Of a DNA stretch of 64,000 bases, positions 53,053 through 61,719 are shown piece by piece; position 1 is the stretch's first letter; each line of letters begins with the position of its first letter. The position numbers and the translations under genes are program-made. The notes beneath the pieces were generated by a model. That model was not told the origin of the DNA. It was given only the letters and a program-made list of their open reading frames with translations, and did no database searches. Location of the stretch: NCBI GenBank assembly GCA_036385045.1, contig DASVLC010000138.1:1-64000 (forward strand), written 5' to 3'. Origin of the DNA: QHVT01 sp036385045 (GTDB lineage: Bacteria > Acidobacteriota > Thermoanaerobaculia > Gp7-AA8).

Positions 53053-55353
53053 ATGCGTCGACTCCTTCTTCTCGTCCTCCTCGCCGTTCCTGCGTTCGCC
53101 CAGATCCCCTCTCCCTCGGAACATCTGAAGATGCCAATCGGCGCCGACCGCACTCTCGCCGATTACCGTCAGATCCACGACTACTTCCGGATGCTCAGCG
53201 CAGCTTCACCGCGGGTCGAACTGTCGGTGCTCGGGAAGACGACTCTCGGCGACGAGATGATCATGGCCGTCATCTCCTCCGAGAAGAACATCAGGAATCA
53301 GGCGCGAATCAAAGAGATCGCGAGAAGGCTCGCTGATCCACGTGGACTGAGCCAAGCCGATGCGGCGAAGCTCATGAAAGAAGGACGCGCCATCGTCCTC
53401 GTCACCTGCAACATCCATTCGACCGAGATCGCATCGAGCCAGATGGCGATGGAGTGGGCGCACGCGCTGGCGACAGCCGAGGACGAAGAGACGAAGCGGC
53501 GGCTCGACAACGTCGTCCTGCTTCTCGTCCCCTCACTCAATCCCGACGGACAGACGATGGTCACCGACTACTACAGAAAGTACGTCGGCACGAAATACGA
53601 GGGCGGCCGGCTTCCCTGGCTCTATCACCACTACGTCGGCCACGACAACAACCGGGACTGGTACATGCTGACTCAGGCGGAGACGCGGGCCATGAACCGC
53701 GCCATCTACCACGAGTGGTTCCCTCAGGTGTTCGTCGATGAACATCAGATGGGCTCCGAGGGCCCGCGGATGTTCATCCCTCCGTTTGCGGATCCGATGG
53801 ATCCCGATGTCCACCCTCTGATCTGGCGCGAAGTGAACCTCATCGGAGCCAACATGGCGCTCCGTCTCGAGCAGGAGGGGAAGCAGGGTCTGATTTACGG
53901 CTACGCGTTCGACTCCTACTGGATCGGCGGCACGCGCAACACCGGCTGGTGGAAGAACATCACGGGCATGCTTCTCGAGGTCGCCTCGGCGAGGATCGCG
54001 ACGCCCGTTTACATCGAGCCGAATGAACTGCGGGGAGGCTCGAAAGGTCTGATCGACTACAAGCCGACGATCAATCACCCCAACCCATGGCGGGGTGGCT
54101 GGTGGCGCCTTCGCGACATCATCGATTACGAACGCATTGCGTCGGATGCTCTGATCGAGCTCGCGGCAAACTATCGCGAGGACCTGCTGCGCAACCAGCT
54201 CACTCGCGCACGTGCAGGGCTGGCGACGGCCGCGCCGCGCGAGGCCTATCGCATTCCGCGCGACCAGCACGACTGGCCTACGGCGCAGCATCTCGCCTGG
54301 CTGATGAACGAGCACAACGTGGAGGTTCACCAGGCGGCAAATGGCGACTACTGGATCCCTCTCGCGCAGCCGTACGCCAAGTTCGTCGTCGAGATGATGG
54401 AGCCGCAACGATACCCGGAGGTCCGCGTGCAGAGCGGCAGCGAGCCGCTGAGACCCTATGACGTCTCCAGCTGGACACTCCCCCTGCAGATGGGAGTGCA
54501 GGCCGAGCGGACCACGATGCCGCAGGAGCTTCAGACGAAACGGGTGACGTCGATCGTTCCGGCGACGAAGGAGGTCGTCGCACGCGGTGCGGCACTCCCG
54601 CGCAAGCCGCGGGTTGCGACCTACAAGCCGTGGCAGGCATCGATGGATGAGGGATGGACGCGCTGGCTGCTCGAGTCGTATGGCGTGCCGGTCCGCGGTC
54701 TCTCAGCTCAGGAGATCCAGAAGGGAGTGAGCGGCTTCGATGCCCTCATCCTCGCCGACATCGACAAGGACATCCTCGCGACCGGGCGTCGCCGTCCTGG
54801 TGTGGGCACCATGCGTTACGCGGAAGAGATGCCGCCGGAGTACCGCGGAGGTCTGGATCGTGCGGGCGCCGACTCGATCCGTAAGTTCGTGGAAGCAGGC
54901 GGCACACTCGTCGCGTTCGGCAAGGCCTCGGAGTATGTAATCGAGGAATTCAACATCCCGGTACGCAATGCACTGGCCGGAGTGAAGGCGGAGGAGTTCA
55001 GCAGTGCAGGCTCGCTCCTTCGAATTGCGCTGCGAGACGAGCATCCGGTGACGAGGGGGATGCCGCCGTCGACGGCAGCGTTCTTCGACGCGCCGATCGC
55101 CTTCGAGACGACGGCGCCGGGTTCCGACATGCAACGCTGGGTGCTGGCGTCGTACCCGGAAGATGCCCAGGACGTGCTCCTCTCGGGCTGGATCCGCGGC
55201 CAGGAACGGCTGACACGGAAAGCTGCCGCTGTCGCGATGACCTACGGGAAGGGGAAGATCGTGCTCTTCGGCTTCCGACCCCAGCATCGGGGACAGACTC
55301 ACGCGACCTTCCCGCTCGTGTTCAACTCGCTATGGTGGAGCGTGACGGAGTGA
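53053..55353 (+). CDS. M14-family zinc carboxypeptidase, exported
   Basis: 766 residues. Signal peptide 1-16 (LLLLVLLAVPAFA). Catalytic domain about 35-340: NIHSTEIASS (zinc HxxE), LLVPSLNPDGQ, HDNNRDWYML and VDEHQMGSEG. The remaining 400 residues include a late alpha/beta domain (about 510-766; MTYGKGKIVLFGFRPQHRG) resembling a GATase-like fold. The family acts on peptides in the periplasm or outside. Monocistronic. Confidence 0.9.
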   Translation: MRRLLLLVLLAVPAFAQIPSPSEHLKMPIGADRTLADYRQIHDYFRMLSAASPRVELSVLGKTTLGDEMIMAVISSEKNIRNQARIKEIARRLADPRGLSQADAAKLMKEGRAIVLVTCNIHSTEIASSQMAMEWAHALATAEDEETKRRLDNVVLLLVPSLNPDGQTMVTDYYRKYVGTKYEGGRLPWLYHHYVGHDNNRDWYMLTQAETRAMNRAIYHEWFPQVFVDEHQMGSEGPRMFIPPFADPMDPDVHPLIWREVNLIGANMALRLEQEGKQGLIYGYAFDSYWIGGTRNTGWWKNITGMLLEVASARIATPVYIEPNELRGGSKGLIDYKPTINHPNPWRGGWWRLRDIIDYERIASDALIELAANYREDLLRNQLTRARAGLATAAPREAYRIPRDQHDWPTAQHLAWLMNEHNVEVHQAANGDYWIPLAQPYAKFVVEMMEPQRYPEVRVQSGSEPLRPYDVSSWTLPLQMGVQAERTTMPQELQTKRVTSIVPATKEVVARGAALPRKPRVATYKPWQASMDEGWTRWLLESYGVPVRGLSAQEIQKGVSGFDALILADIDKDILATGRRRPGVGTMRYAEEMPPEYRGGLDRAGADSIRKFVEAGGTLVAFGKASEYVIEEFNIPVRNALAGVKAEEFSSAGSLLRIALRDEHPVTRGMPPSTAAFFDAPIAFETTAPGSDMQRWVLASYPEDAQDVLLSGWIRGQERLTRKAAAVAMTYGKGKIVLFGFRPQHRGQTHATFPLVFNSLWWSVTE

Positions 55354-55404
55354 CGCATATCGGGGGGCGGACGGCAGAGGCGAACGGGTTAACATGCAGC
55401 GGCC

Positions 55405-55833
55405 ATGAAGCGGATCGCCGACCTCACGCCTTCCGATCTCGGGCAGGTGGCCGTCTGGCACTACATCGGAGAGCACGATGACGTCGCACTGCTGCGCGCC
55501 ACCGATCGCGCCGAACTGACGGGGGACGACGAAGAGGTCTTCATCGCCCGCACGCAGTTTCATCTCGCCAGCGGAGCGCAATATCTCGGCTTCTGTACCC
55601 CTGCCGACAACGCGTCGCTCGGGTCTCTTCAGCCGGTCATCGTGACCCCCGACGGACCCGTCTTCTTTCATTTCGACGAGCCACCTTCATCAGAGACTCT
55701 CGAGCGGCAGTGGAGCCGTCTCGGAGCTCCGGCCGATTCGATCTTTCCAATCCACTTTCGCTGCACCGTTCCACTCGACGGCCATTTCGTCACTGGCACA
55801 ATCGCCTCGACTGACCTGACGGGCGCGGCCTGA
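55405..55833 (+). CDS. Unknown small protein
   Basis: 142 residues: IADLTPSDLGQVAVWHYIGE, VFIARTQFHLASGAQYLGFC, FPIHFRCTVPLDGHFVTGTI. A compact beta-rich domain without signal or membrane segment. I recognise no family; it could be an immunity-like or regulatory single-domain protein. It is followed after 4 bp by the methyltransferase, so the two are probably co-transcribed. Confidence 0.65.
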   Translation: MKRIADLTPSDLGQVAVWHYIGEHDDVALLRATDRAELTGDDEEVFIARTQFHLASGAQYLGFCTPADNASLGSLQPVIVTPDGPVFFHFDEPPSSETLERQWSRLGAPADSIFPIHFRCTVPLDGHFVTGTIASTDLTGAA

Positions 55834-55837
55834 ACCG

Positions 55838-56542
55838 GTGGCCACCTACCGTGAAGAACTAGCGTGGATCCATCATTCAGGGTTCTCCGAGTTCTCGGAA
55901 TCGGCTGCGTCCGGCATCCTCGAGCTACTCCAGAAGGCCGGGATCGCCGATGGCCTGATCGTCGAGATGGGATGTGGCAGCGGGATCCTCGCTCGCGAGC
56001 TGACGGCCGCAGGTTTCGAAGTCGCAGGCTTCGATGCATCACGCGCCATGATCGACCTGGCGCGGAGGACGGCGCCGCTTGCACGATTTCAGATCGGCGC
56101 GTTCGGTGACGTGGCGCTGCCGCGATGTCAGGGTATTACCGCCATCGGTGAGGTGCTGAACTACGGCACTCTTGATGATGTCCGGCACTTCGTCGCGGAA
56201 GCGGCACGAGCACTGTCGCCCGGTGGCCTTCTGCTCTTCGATGCTGCGGAGCCGGATGGGTACCCGCCTCACGAAGAACGGAGGCTCGGCGGCGATGATT
56301 GGTCCGTCATTGTCGAGAAGCACCGAGAAGGAAAGCGTCTCACTCGCAGAATCCGGACATTCCGCCAGAGGCGTGACGAGATCATCCGCGATGAGGAAAC
56401 GCACACGCTCGAGCTTTATGATCGAGCGACCTTGCTGACGATCCTTCGCGAGGCAGGATTCCGCGTGCGAACGCGCCGCTCCTACGGCAAACGGCGCCTC
56501 CCGCGGGGGCATCAGGTGTACGTCTGCATCGGGACTGAGTGA
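55838..56542 (+). CDS. SAM-dependent class I methyltransferase
   Basis: 234 residues, GTG start. Motif I is VEMGCGSGILARELTAAGF, then VAGFDASRAMIDLARR, followed by GEVLNYGTLDDVRHFVAEA and LSPGGLLLFDAAEPDG. It is preceded by the unknown protein with a 4-bp gap. The substrate cannot be told; the small-molecule type is likely. Confidence 0.85.
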   Translation: MATYREELAWIHHSGFSEFSESAASGILELLQKAGIADGLIVEMGCGSGILARELTAAGFEVAGFDASRAMIDLARRTAPLARFQIGAFGDVALPRCQGITAIGEVLNYGTLDDVRHFVAEAARALSPGGLLLFDAAEPDGYPPHEERRLGGDDWSVIVEKHREGKRLTRRIRTFRQRRDEIIRDEETHTLELYDRATLLTILREAGFRVRTRRSYGKRRLPRGHQVYVCIGTE

Positions 56543-56566
56543 CGAATTGCGCCGACGTGTCAGCGT

Positions 56567-56645
56567 GGCAGGCGAGACGCCAGGCGAGACGCCCGCGGGC
56601 GGACGAGGACGTCCGCGGTACGGCAGGCGAGGACGCCTGCACTAC
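56567..56645. repeat. GC-rich hairpin-array repeat (family A), reversed arm
   Basis: GGCGAGACGCC twice, then GGCGGACGAGGACGTCCGC and GCAGGCGAGGACGCCTGC. It is a single arm, reversed relative to the forward arms at 11.3, 27.2 and 60.6 kb. Confidence 0.85.
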
Positions 56646-56675
56646 GTGCAGCTATGCCGGCACACTCAGAGAGCT

Positions 56676-56778
56676 TGTCCTGCTGAGCGTAGCGTGAGAA
56701 TCTGGGTGGGCGGGCGGTGCGATGCACGTGCATGGCACCGCCCATCCGCCAGATCCCTCGCTACGCTCGGGATGACAG
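56676..56778. repeat. Family E hairpin
   Basis: About 103 bp forming a near-continuous stem: TGTCCTGCTGAGCGTAGCGT to the left, CTCGCTACGCTCGGGATGACA to the right, with a central GCGGTGCGATGCACGTGCAT/GGCACCGC palindrome. Family H half-arm (56853-56896) follows in the same gap; no second arm. Confidence 0.8.
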
Positions 56779-56852
56779 TTGTTCCCTTCTGCCGACAACG
56801 GGTGCGTGCGCTACTGCCGCTCGATTTCTGCGCCGTCGAATCGCACACGCTG

Positions 56853-56896
56853 GAAAGCTGCGGCTGCGGCCGCCGCACTCCAAAGCGCTTCGCGCG
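56853..56896. repeat. Solo arm of inverted repeat family H
   Basis: AAAGCTGCGGCTGCGGCCGC and CACTCCAAAGCGCTTCGCGC match the right arm at 25633-25675. No opposing arm is present here. With the family A arm and family E hairpin it fills the gap 56543-56957. Confidence 0.75.
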
Positions 56897-56957
56897 ACGT
56901 CATGGGCGCACGATCGGGGGAGTACAACCGCGCACGCCCCTTGCTGATCGGGACTCC

Positions 56958-57653
56958 ATGAATCATCTTCAGGCCGTACTACTCGACGTCGACGGCACGC
57001 TCGTCGACTCGAATGACAAACATACCGAGTGCTGGATCGAAGCCTTCGCCCACTTTGGAAAGAAGGTCGAATGGGAAACGATCCGCGAACAGATCGGGAA
57101 GGGCGGCGATCTGCTCGTCCCCGACACGCTCAACGCACGCGAGATGCATCGGTTCGGCGAGCCGCTGAAGGAATACCGCGGCGAGCTCTGGAAGCGTCGC
57201 TTCATGAGCGATGTCAAACCCTTTCCCGGCGTCCGCGACGCGATCGAGACGCTCCGGTCGCGCGAGATCCTGGTGGCCCTCGCCTCTTCATCGAACCCCG
57301 ATGAGGTCGAGTACTATGTCGATCTTCTCGGTGTCGAGAATCTCATCGGAGGCACGACATCGAAGGAGGATGCGCAGTTCTCGAAACCCTCTCCGGAAAT
57401 TTTCCAGGCCGCGCTGGAGCGACTCGAAAGCGATCCCGCGCGAACACTCGTGGTTGGCGATACCCCTTACGATGTCCTCGCGGCACACCGCATCCCGGTG
57501 GCAGTCGCCGCGGTCCTCACGGGTGGATTCTCCGCCGAGTCGCTGAGGAAAGCGGAGTTCCTTTTCGAAGATCTGCGCGAAATGGTGAAGGAGCTCGAGC
57601 GCATCGATGAATACTTCAGAGAGTGGAGCGAACAAGACCGCACCGGTTCCTGA
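56958..57653 (+). CDS. HAD-superfamily phosphatase (beta-phosphoglucomutase/gph-like)
   Basis: 231 residues from ATG 56958; the frame stays open to 56547 through repeats, which I do not count. Motif I LDVDGTLVDSND, motif II ALASSSN, motif III Lys in FSKPSPEI and motif IV VVGDTPYDVLAA. Cap domain about 18-90. It dephosphorylates a small metabolite; the exact one is not decidable. The 3' end overlaps the dipeptidase start by 47 bp. Confidence 0.85.
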   Translation: MNHLQAVLLDVDGTLVDSNDKHTECWIEAFAHFGKKVEWETIREQIGKGGDLLVPDTLNAREMHRFGEPLKEYRGELWKRRFMSDVKPFPGVRDAIETLRSREILVALASSSNPDEVEYYVDLLGVENLIGGTTSKEDAQFSKPSPEIFQAALERLESDPARTLVVGDTPYDVLAAHRIPVAVAAVLTGGFSAESLRKAEFLFEDLREMVKELERIDEYFREWSEQDRTGS

Positions 57654-58761
57654 CGTTCACCGCAGGGCGATCATCGTCGATGGTCACTGCGATACCCCAT
57701 ACCGCCTTTACCGGCACAACGTGCACATTGACGAGCACGATACCGAGGCGCAGGCCGATCTCCGCAGTCTGCAGGAAGGCGGCATCACCGCCTCTTTTTT
57801 CGCCGCGTACGTACCTCCCGCATACGCAGGCCGTGGCGCCGCCGCCTTCGCACGCCGGTTGATCCGCCTGATCGGTGATGAGGCAGCACGCCGTCCCGAC
57901 GCACTGGCCTTCTGCGACGACAGCGCCGGCATCCGAGCCGCCAAACGCGACGGGAAGATCGCACTCATGATCGGCGTCGAGGGAGGTCACGCCATCGAAG
58001 ACTCGCTGGAGATCCTTCGCGAGCTCTACGACAGCGGTACCCGCTACATGACGCTCACACACGTGAACACAAACAACTGGTGCGACTCGTCGGGCGATGA
58101 GGGGCGTCATGCAGGGCTGACCGAGTTCGGCCGGGAAGTTGTCCGGACGATGAACGACATCGGAATGATCGTCGATGTTTCCCACATCTCGGATGGAGCG
58201 TTCCGCCACGTCATCGAGACCAGCCGCGTGCCGGTCGTGGCAACGCACTCGTCGTGCCGCGCCCTCTGCGACCATCCGCGCAATCTCACCGACGACATGC
58301 TTCGGGAGCTCGCCGGAAACGGCGGCGTCTGCATGATCAACTTCTTCTCCGCCTTCATCAGCAACGACGTCGCCCAGGTGATCAAGAAGGCTCAGCGCCG
58401 TCCGAAGGAGTCGAACGCAAACGGTCTGGGTGGGACCGAAGAGCTGCCCGACGACAGGACTGACTGGGACTCTTACCTTCACTGGTTCCAGGCACTCGGG
58501 TGTCCCACCGCCACGCTCGACCAGGTAGCCGACCATATCTTTCACGCAGCGGAAATCGCCGGGATCGAGCATGTCGGAATCGGCAGCGACTTCGACGGGG
58601 TGCCTGCATTGCCCGACGGCCTCACCTCTGCCGCGACGCTTCCCGCCCTTACCGCGCGGCTGCTCCAGCGCGGGATGCGGGAGAACGAAGTCGAGATGGT
58701 GCTTGGCGGCAACTTCATGCGGGTGTTCGAAGCGGTGGAGCAGGGACGGAAGGCGCGCTGA
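57607..58761 (+). CDS. Membrane dipeptidase (M19 / renal dipeptidase family)
   Basis: 384 residues. Metal ligands: HCDTP (HxD), VEGGHAIED (Glu), VSHISDGAF (His), VATHSSCRAL (His) and IGSDFDGVP (Asp). It cleaves dipeptides or D-amino-acid dipeptides and can act in peptidoglycan turnover. There is no signal peptide, so it is cytoplasmic or mis-started. The start ATG 57607 lies within the HAD gene; the overlap is long, and the first 20 residues before VHRRAIIVDGHCDTP could be extra. Confidence 0.9.
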   Translation: MNTSESGANKTAPVPDVHRRAIIVDGHCDTPYRLYRHNVHIDEHDTEAQADLRSLQEGGITASFFAAYVPPAYAGRGAAAFARRLIRLIGDEAARRPDALAFCDDSAGIRAAKRDGKIALMIGVEGGHAIEDSLEILRELYDSGTRYMTLTHVNTNNWCDSSGDEGRHAGLTEFGREVVRTMNDIGMIVDVSHISDGAFRHVIETSRVPVVATHSSCRALCDHPRNLTDDMLRELAGNGGVCMINFFSAFISNDVAQVIKKAQRRPKESNANGLGGTEELPDDRTDWDSYLHWFQALGCPTATLDQVADHIFHAAEIAGIEHVGIGSDFDGVPALPDGLTSAATLPALTARLLQRGMRENEVEMVLGGNFMRVFEAVEQGRKAR

Positions 58762-58788
58762 AGCGCCGGCCTGTCGTAGAATTCCTGC

Positions 58789-59187
58789 ATGCCGACTGAA
58801 GTCGAAATCCATCGTGAGCTCGCCCGGATTTTCTGGGACGGCAAGCCGGTCAACTGTCCGACCCATCCGGGCGCCGTCCTGACCGGCAGCTTCGTGCAGA
58901 CCACGTTCGCGGATCACATCCATCTCACCTGCCCGACCGGCCGGGAGACGATCTCGATTCCTCAGCGTCCGCGGCAGATGGAGTTCTACGACCAGCAGGT
59001 CGAAGGACTCGTCGAAAGTCTGCAGCGCGGCGATGCGATCCGCTGCTACCGCTGCCAGGCCAGCGTCGAGATCTCGGCGAAAGAGAATCGCGAAACAGGT
59101 ATCACCGACTTTACCTTCACCTGCACCCGCTGTTTCTCCTGGGGACGCTGGGTCGGACGGCCTGAGCTCGCGAAAATCGGAAAGTGA
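58789..59187 (+). CDS. Small zinc-ribbon-like protein
   Basis: 132 residues. Two CxxC pairs (CYRC, CTRC) plus CPTHPGAV and CPTGRET suggest one or two zinc knuckles in a beta-rich domain. No recognised family; its stop TGA overlaps the next start by one base (TGATG), which implies coupling to the NDH-2 gene, and suggests an accessory role for it. Confidence 0.7.
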   Translation: MPTEVEIHRELARIFWDGKPVNCPTHPGAVLTGSFVQTTFADHIHLTCPTGRETISIPQRPRQMEFYDQQVEGLVESLQRGDAIRCYRCQASVEISAKENRETGITDFTFTCTRCFSWGRWVGRPELAKIGK

Positions 59188-60443
59188 TGTCAACGAAGCA
59201 CGTCGTCATTGTCGGCGGGGGATTCGGCGGTCTCTACACCGCACGGGGCCTGAAAAATGCTAACGTCCGAATCACCCTCCTCGATCGTCACAACTATCAT
59301 CTGTTCCAGCCGCTGCTCTATCAGGTGGCGAGTGCGGCTCTGAATCCGAGCGACATCGCGGCACCGATCCGCGCGATTCTGCGCCGGCAGAAGAACGTCT
59401 CCGTCCTCCTCGGCGAGGCCGTCGACGTCGATCCGGTGGCAAGGAAGGTGACGCTTCGCGACGGTGAGCTCTCCTACGACCTGCTCGTGATCGCTACCGG
59501 CGCGACGCATTCCTATTTCGGCCGTGACGACTGGGAGCAGTTCGCCCCCGGCCTCAAGACCATCGAGGACGCTCTCGAAATGCGCCGCCGGATACTCCTC
59601 GCCTTCGAGGCGGCGGAGAAAGAGACCGACCCGGAGCAGCAGAAAGCGTGGCTCACATTCGTCGTCGTCGGAGCCGGACCAACCGGAGTCGAGCTCGCCG
59701 GCGCGCTGTCTGAGATCGCCCGGCAGTCGCTCGTTCGCGACTTTCGCCGCATCCGTCCCGAGAGCGCGCGCGTCATACTGGTGGAAGGACAGGACCGCGT
59801 GCTCCCACCCTACCCCGCCGATCTCTCAGCCAAAGCGCAGAAGCAACTCGAGCAGCTCGGTGTCGAGGTCATCACGAACGCGATCGTCACCGACGTCGAC
59901 GATCGCCAGGTTCGCATCGGAGACCGCACGATCCAGACGCGAACCATTCTCTGGAGTGCCGGTGTTCAGGGGTCGCCGCTTGCACACTGCCTCGGCGTTC
60001 CGCTCGATCGCGCCGGCCGCGTGCTCGTGGAACCCGACCTGACCGTTCCCGGCCATCGCGACATTTTCGTGATCGGAGATCTCGCGGCCGTCACGCGCAG
60101 TGACGGCTCGTTCATTCCCGGGGTGGCCACCGCCGCCATTCAGGAAGGTCAGCACACCGCGCGCAACATAGAGCGCGCGGTCGAAGGACAGCCGCTCCGC
60201 CCATTTCGGTTTCGCGACAAGGGCTCACTCGCCACGATCGGTCGCGCGGCCGCCGTCGCCGACTTCGGCGGGTGGAAGAAGATGAGCGGCTTCCCGGCCT
60301 GGTTTGCCTGGCTCGCCATCCACATCTTCTTCCTGATCGGCTTCCGCAATCGCTTCCTCGTCATCACGCAGTGGGCGTGGGCCTATCTCACTTACCAGCG
60401 AGGCGCACGGCTGATCACGGGACGGACGGAGGGGGAGAAGTAG
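59187..60443 (+). CDS. ndh: Type II NADH dehydrogenase (NDH-2)
   Basis: 418 residues from ATG 59187 (a GTG at 59184 is alternative). FAD site VVIVGGGFGGLYTARGL, NADH site FVVVGAGPTGVELAGALSE, GDLAAVTRSDGSF and a C-terminal amphipathic helix rich in Trp/Phe (AWFAWLAIHIFFLIGFRNRF) that anchors to the membrane. It oxidises NADH and reduces quinone without pumping protons. Coupled to the zinc-ribbon gene. Confidence 0.93.
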   Translation: MSTKHVVIVGGGFGGLYTARGLKNANVRITLLDRHNYHLFQPLLYQVASAALNPSDIAAPIRAILRRQKNVSVLLGEAVDVDPVARKVTLRDGELSYDLLVIATGATHSYFGRDDWEQFAPGLKTIEDALEMRRRILLAFEAAEKETDPEQQKAWLTFVVVGAGPTGVELAGALSEIARQSLVRDFRRIRPESARVILVEGQDRVLPPYPADLSAKAQKQLEQLGVEVITNAIVTDVDDRQVRIGDRTIQTRTILWSAGVQGSPLAHCLGVPLDRAGRVLVEPDLTVPGHRDIFVIGDLAAVTRSDGSFIPGVATAAIQEGQHTARNIERAVEGQPLRPFRFRDKGSLATIGRAAAVADFGGWKKMSGFPAWFAWLAIHIFFLIGFRNRFLVITQWAWAYLTYQRGARLITGRTEGEK

Positions 60444-60526
60444 ATTGTCCAAGACGCGAGGTTAGGCTCGGCGCTGCGGCGTCGTACTCGTTGGACCAGA
60501 GAGGGCGCCCAACGGACAAGCCTGTC

Positions 60527-60725
60527 ATCCCGAGCTGGCGGCGCGCGGTCCGCGGCTCGTGCTTTTGCGGGGTTCCGTAGCGCAGGCGTCCTCGCCTGCC
60601 GTACCGCGGACGTCCTCGTCCGCAGGGGCGTCTCGCCCCCCGCACCCGCTGGACCGCCTGCAAGGGACCCCTCTCCGTCCTCCGCCCCTCCCACCCGGCC
60701 CGCCACCCACGGGGCTCCGGCGGCT
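60527..60725. repeat. Family F repeat interrupted by a family A hairpin array
   Basis: TGTCATCCCGAGCTGGCGGC opens family F (60527), 60577-60645 is a family A array (GCAGGCG-TCCT-CGCCTGC, GCGGACG-TCCT-CGTCCGC, GGGGCG-TCT-CGCCCC), then family F resumes (AGGGACCCCTCTCCGTCCTC ... GGGGCTCCGGCGGC). It looks like an array inside a larger repeat. Confidence 0.75.
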
Positions 60726-60763
60726 TGCAAGAAACTCCCAGTGTTTATGCGGGTTTCCCGAGC

Positions 60764-60847
60764 CCGGACCCGCGCCCGCGCCCGTGCCCGAGTCGCAATC
60801 CCGAAAAGCCGGGCCCGGGCTCGGGCGCGGGCTCGGGCTCGGGTTTC
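60764..60847. repeat. Low-complexity GC palindrome of CGCCCG/CGGGCT words
   Basis: A run of CCCGCGCCCGCGCCCGTGCC, a short AT-containing centre (AGTCGCAATCCCGAAAAGCC) and the mirrored GGGCTCGGGCGCGGGCTCGG. It is a near-complement hexamer array that could fold into a stem of about 30 bp. It ends the gap 60444-60893. Confidence 0.75.
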
Positions 60848-60893
60848 TCACCCTCAGTCGCGGCGCCGCCGCCGTCCTTGGCTCGGGGCTGCC

Positions 60894-61712
60894 TTACCGC
60901 AGCAGAATCTCCTCCATCAGATCGAGCCCTCGCTGGTCGCCGCTCTGGGCGAGCCAGAACATTGCGCGCTTCCGGACGGAGGCGCTTCGATGCGTCTTGA
61001 CGAGATCGACGAGCATCGGAACCGACCGCTCGCGTGGCAACTGAGAGATCGCGAAGACGGCGTGTTGCCGGACCTTCTCGTCAGGGTCGTCGTCAACCGC
61101 CTGTCGCAGCGCACCCGCCGCTTTGACTCCTGCCTTCTGGCCGAGCCAGAAAATCGCGTGCTTCCGCGTCTCACTACTCTGATGCTCTCGTGCAAGCCGG
61201 ATCAGTTCCGGCACGGTTCGCGGGTGATCGTGCAACGAGAGCGCAAATACCGACCTGCTGCCGTCACCATCCCCCGCGTGTGCAATCAGGTAATCGAGGC
61301 TCGCCTCCGGTGTGACGTTTCGGATGAGATGAATCGCCTGGCCTTCGCCTGATACTTTGCACGTCGCATCGAAGACCGAGATCCTCCGAACGGCTCCCTG
61401 TTCGACCTGTGCCACGAGCAGCATCTCGGTCGTCAGGTGGTTCACCCGGTCACCGTCGCCGGTTGATGTGTTGCGGTTTCCGTCGATCGAACACTCTCCG
61501 CAACATGAGCCGCCGCTCCAGCAACAGATCGATGTTGCGGTGGTTGGAACGATCCAGGCCAGCCAGGCGGCCTCGGCACGAGGAAGCGTCGCGATCACGG
61601 CGTTGATGGACCGTCCATCAGCTTCGATCTCGTTCACGCGTGCGTTCGTGAATGTCTGCGCAAAGAGCGGGATGGCGATGAAGAGAGTGATGACGAATCT
61701 GCAAATGTGCAT
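60894..61712 (-). CDS. Exported HEAT-repeat protein with Cys cluster
   Basis: 272 residues from ATG 61712; a longer start at 61727 overlaps the previous stop. Signal peptide 1-19 (FVITLFIAIPLFAQ). Residues 63-74 hold a Cys cluster (CCWSGGSCCGEC). HEAT-like units run from about 160 to 272 (SSETRKHAIFWLGQKAGVKA, DEKVRQHAVFAISQLPRERS, SASVRKRAMFWLAQSGDQRG). The last gene of the sigma/anti-sigma operon. Confidence 0.8.
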   Translation of the reverse strand: MHICRFVITLFIAIPLFAQTFTNARVNEIEADGRSINAVIATLPRAEAAWLAWIVPTTATSICCWSGGSCCGECSIDGNRNTSTGDGDRVNHLTTEMLLVAQVEQGAVRRISVFDATCKVSGEGQAIHLIRNVTPEASLDYLIAHAGDGDGSRSVFALSLHDHPRTVPELIRLAREHQSSETRKHAIFWLGQKAGVKAAGALRQAVDDDPDEKVRQHAVFAISQLPRERSVPMLVDLVKTHRSASVRKRAMFWLAQSGDQRGLDLMEEILLR

Positions 61713-61719
61713 GCTGTCC

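Noticed and set aside
56547..56957. N-terminal extension of the HAD phosphatase
   Set aside because: Codons come from repeat families A, E and H; the HAD motif starts 8 residues after the ATG at 56958.
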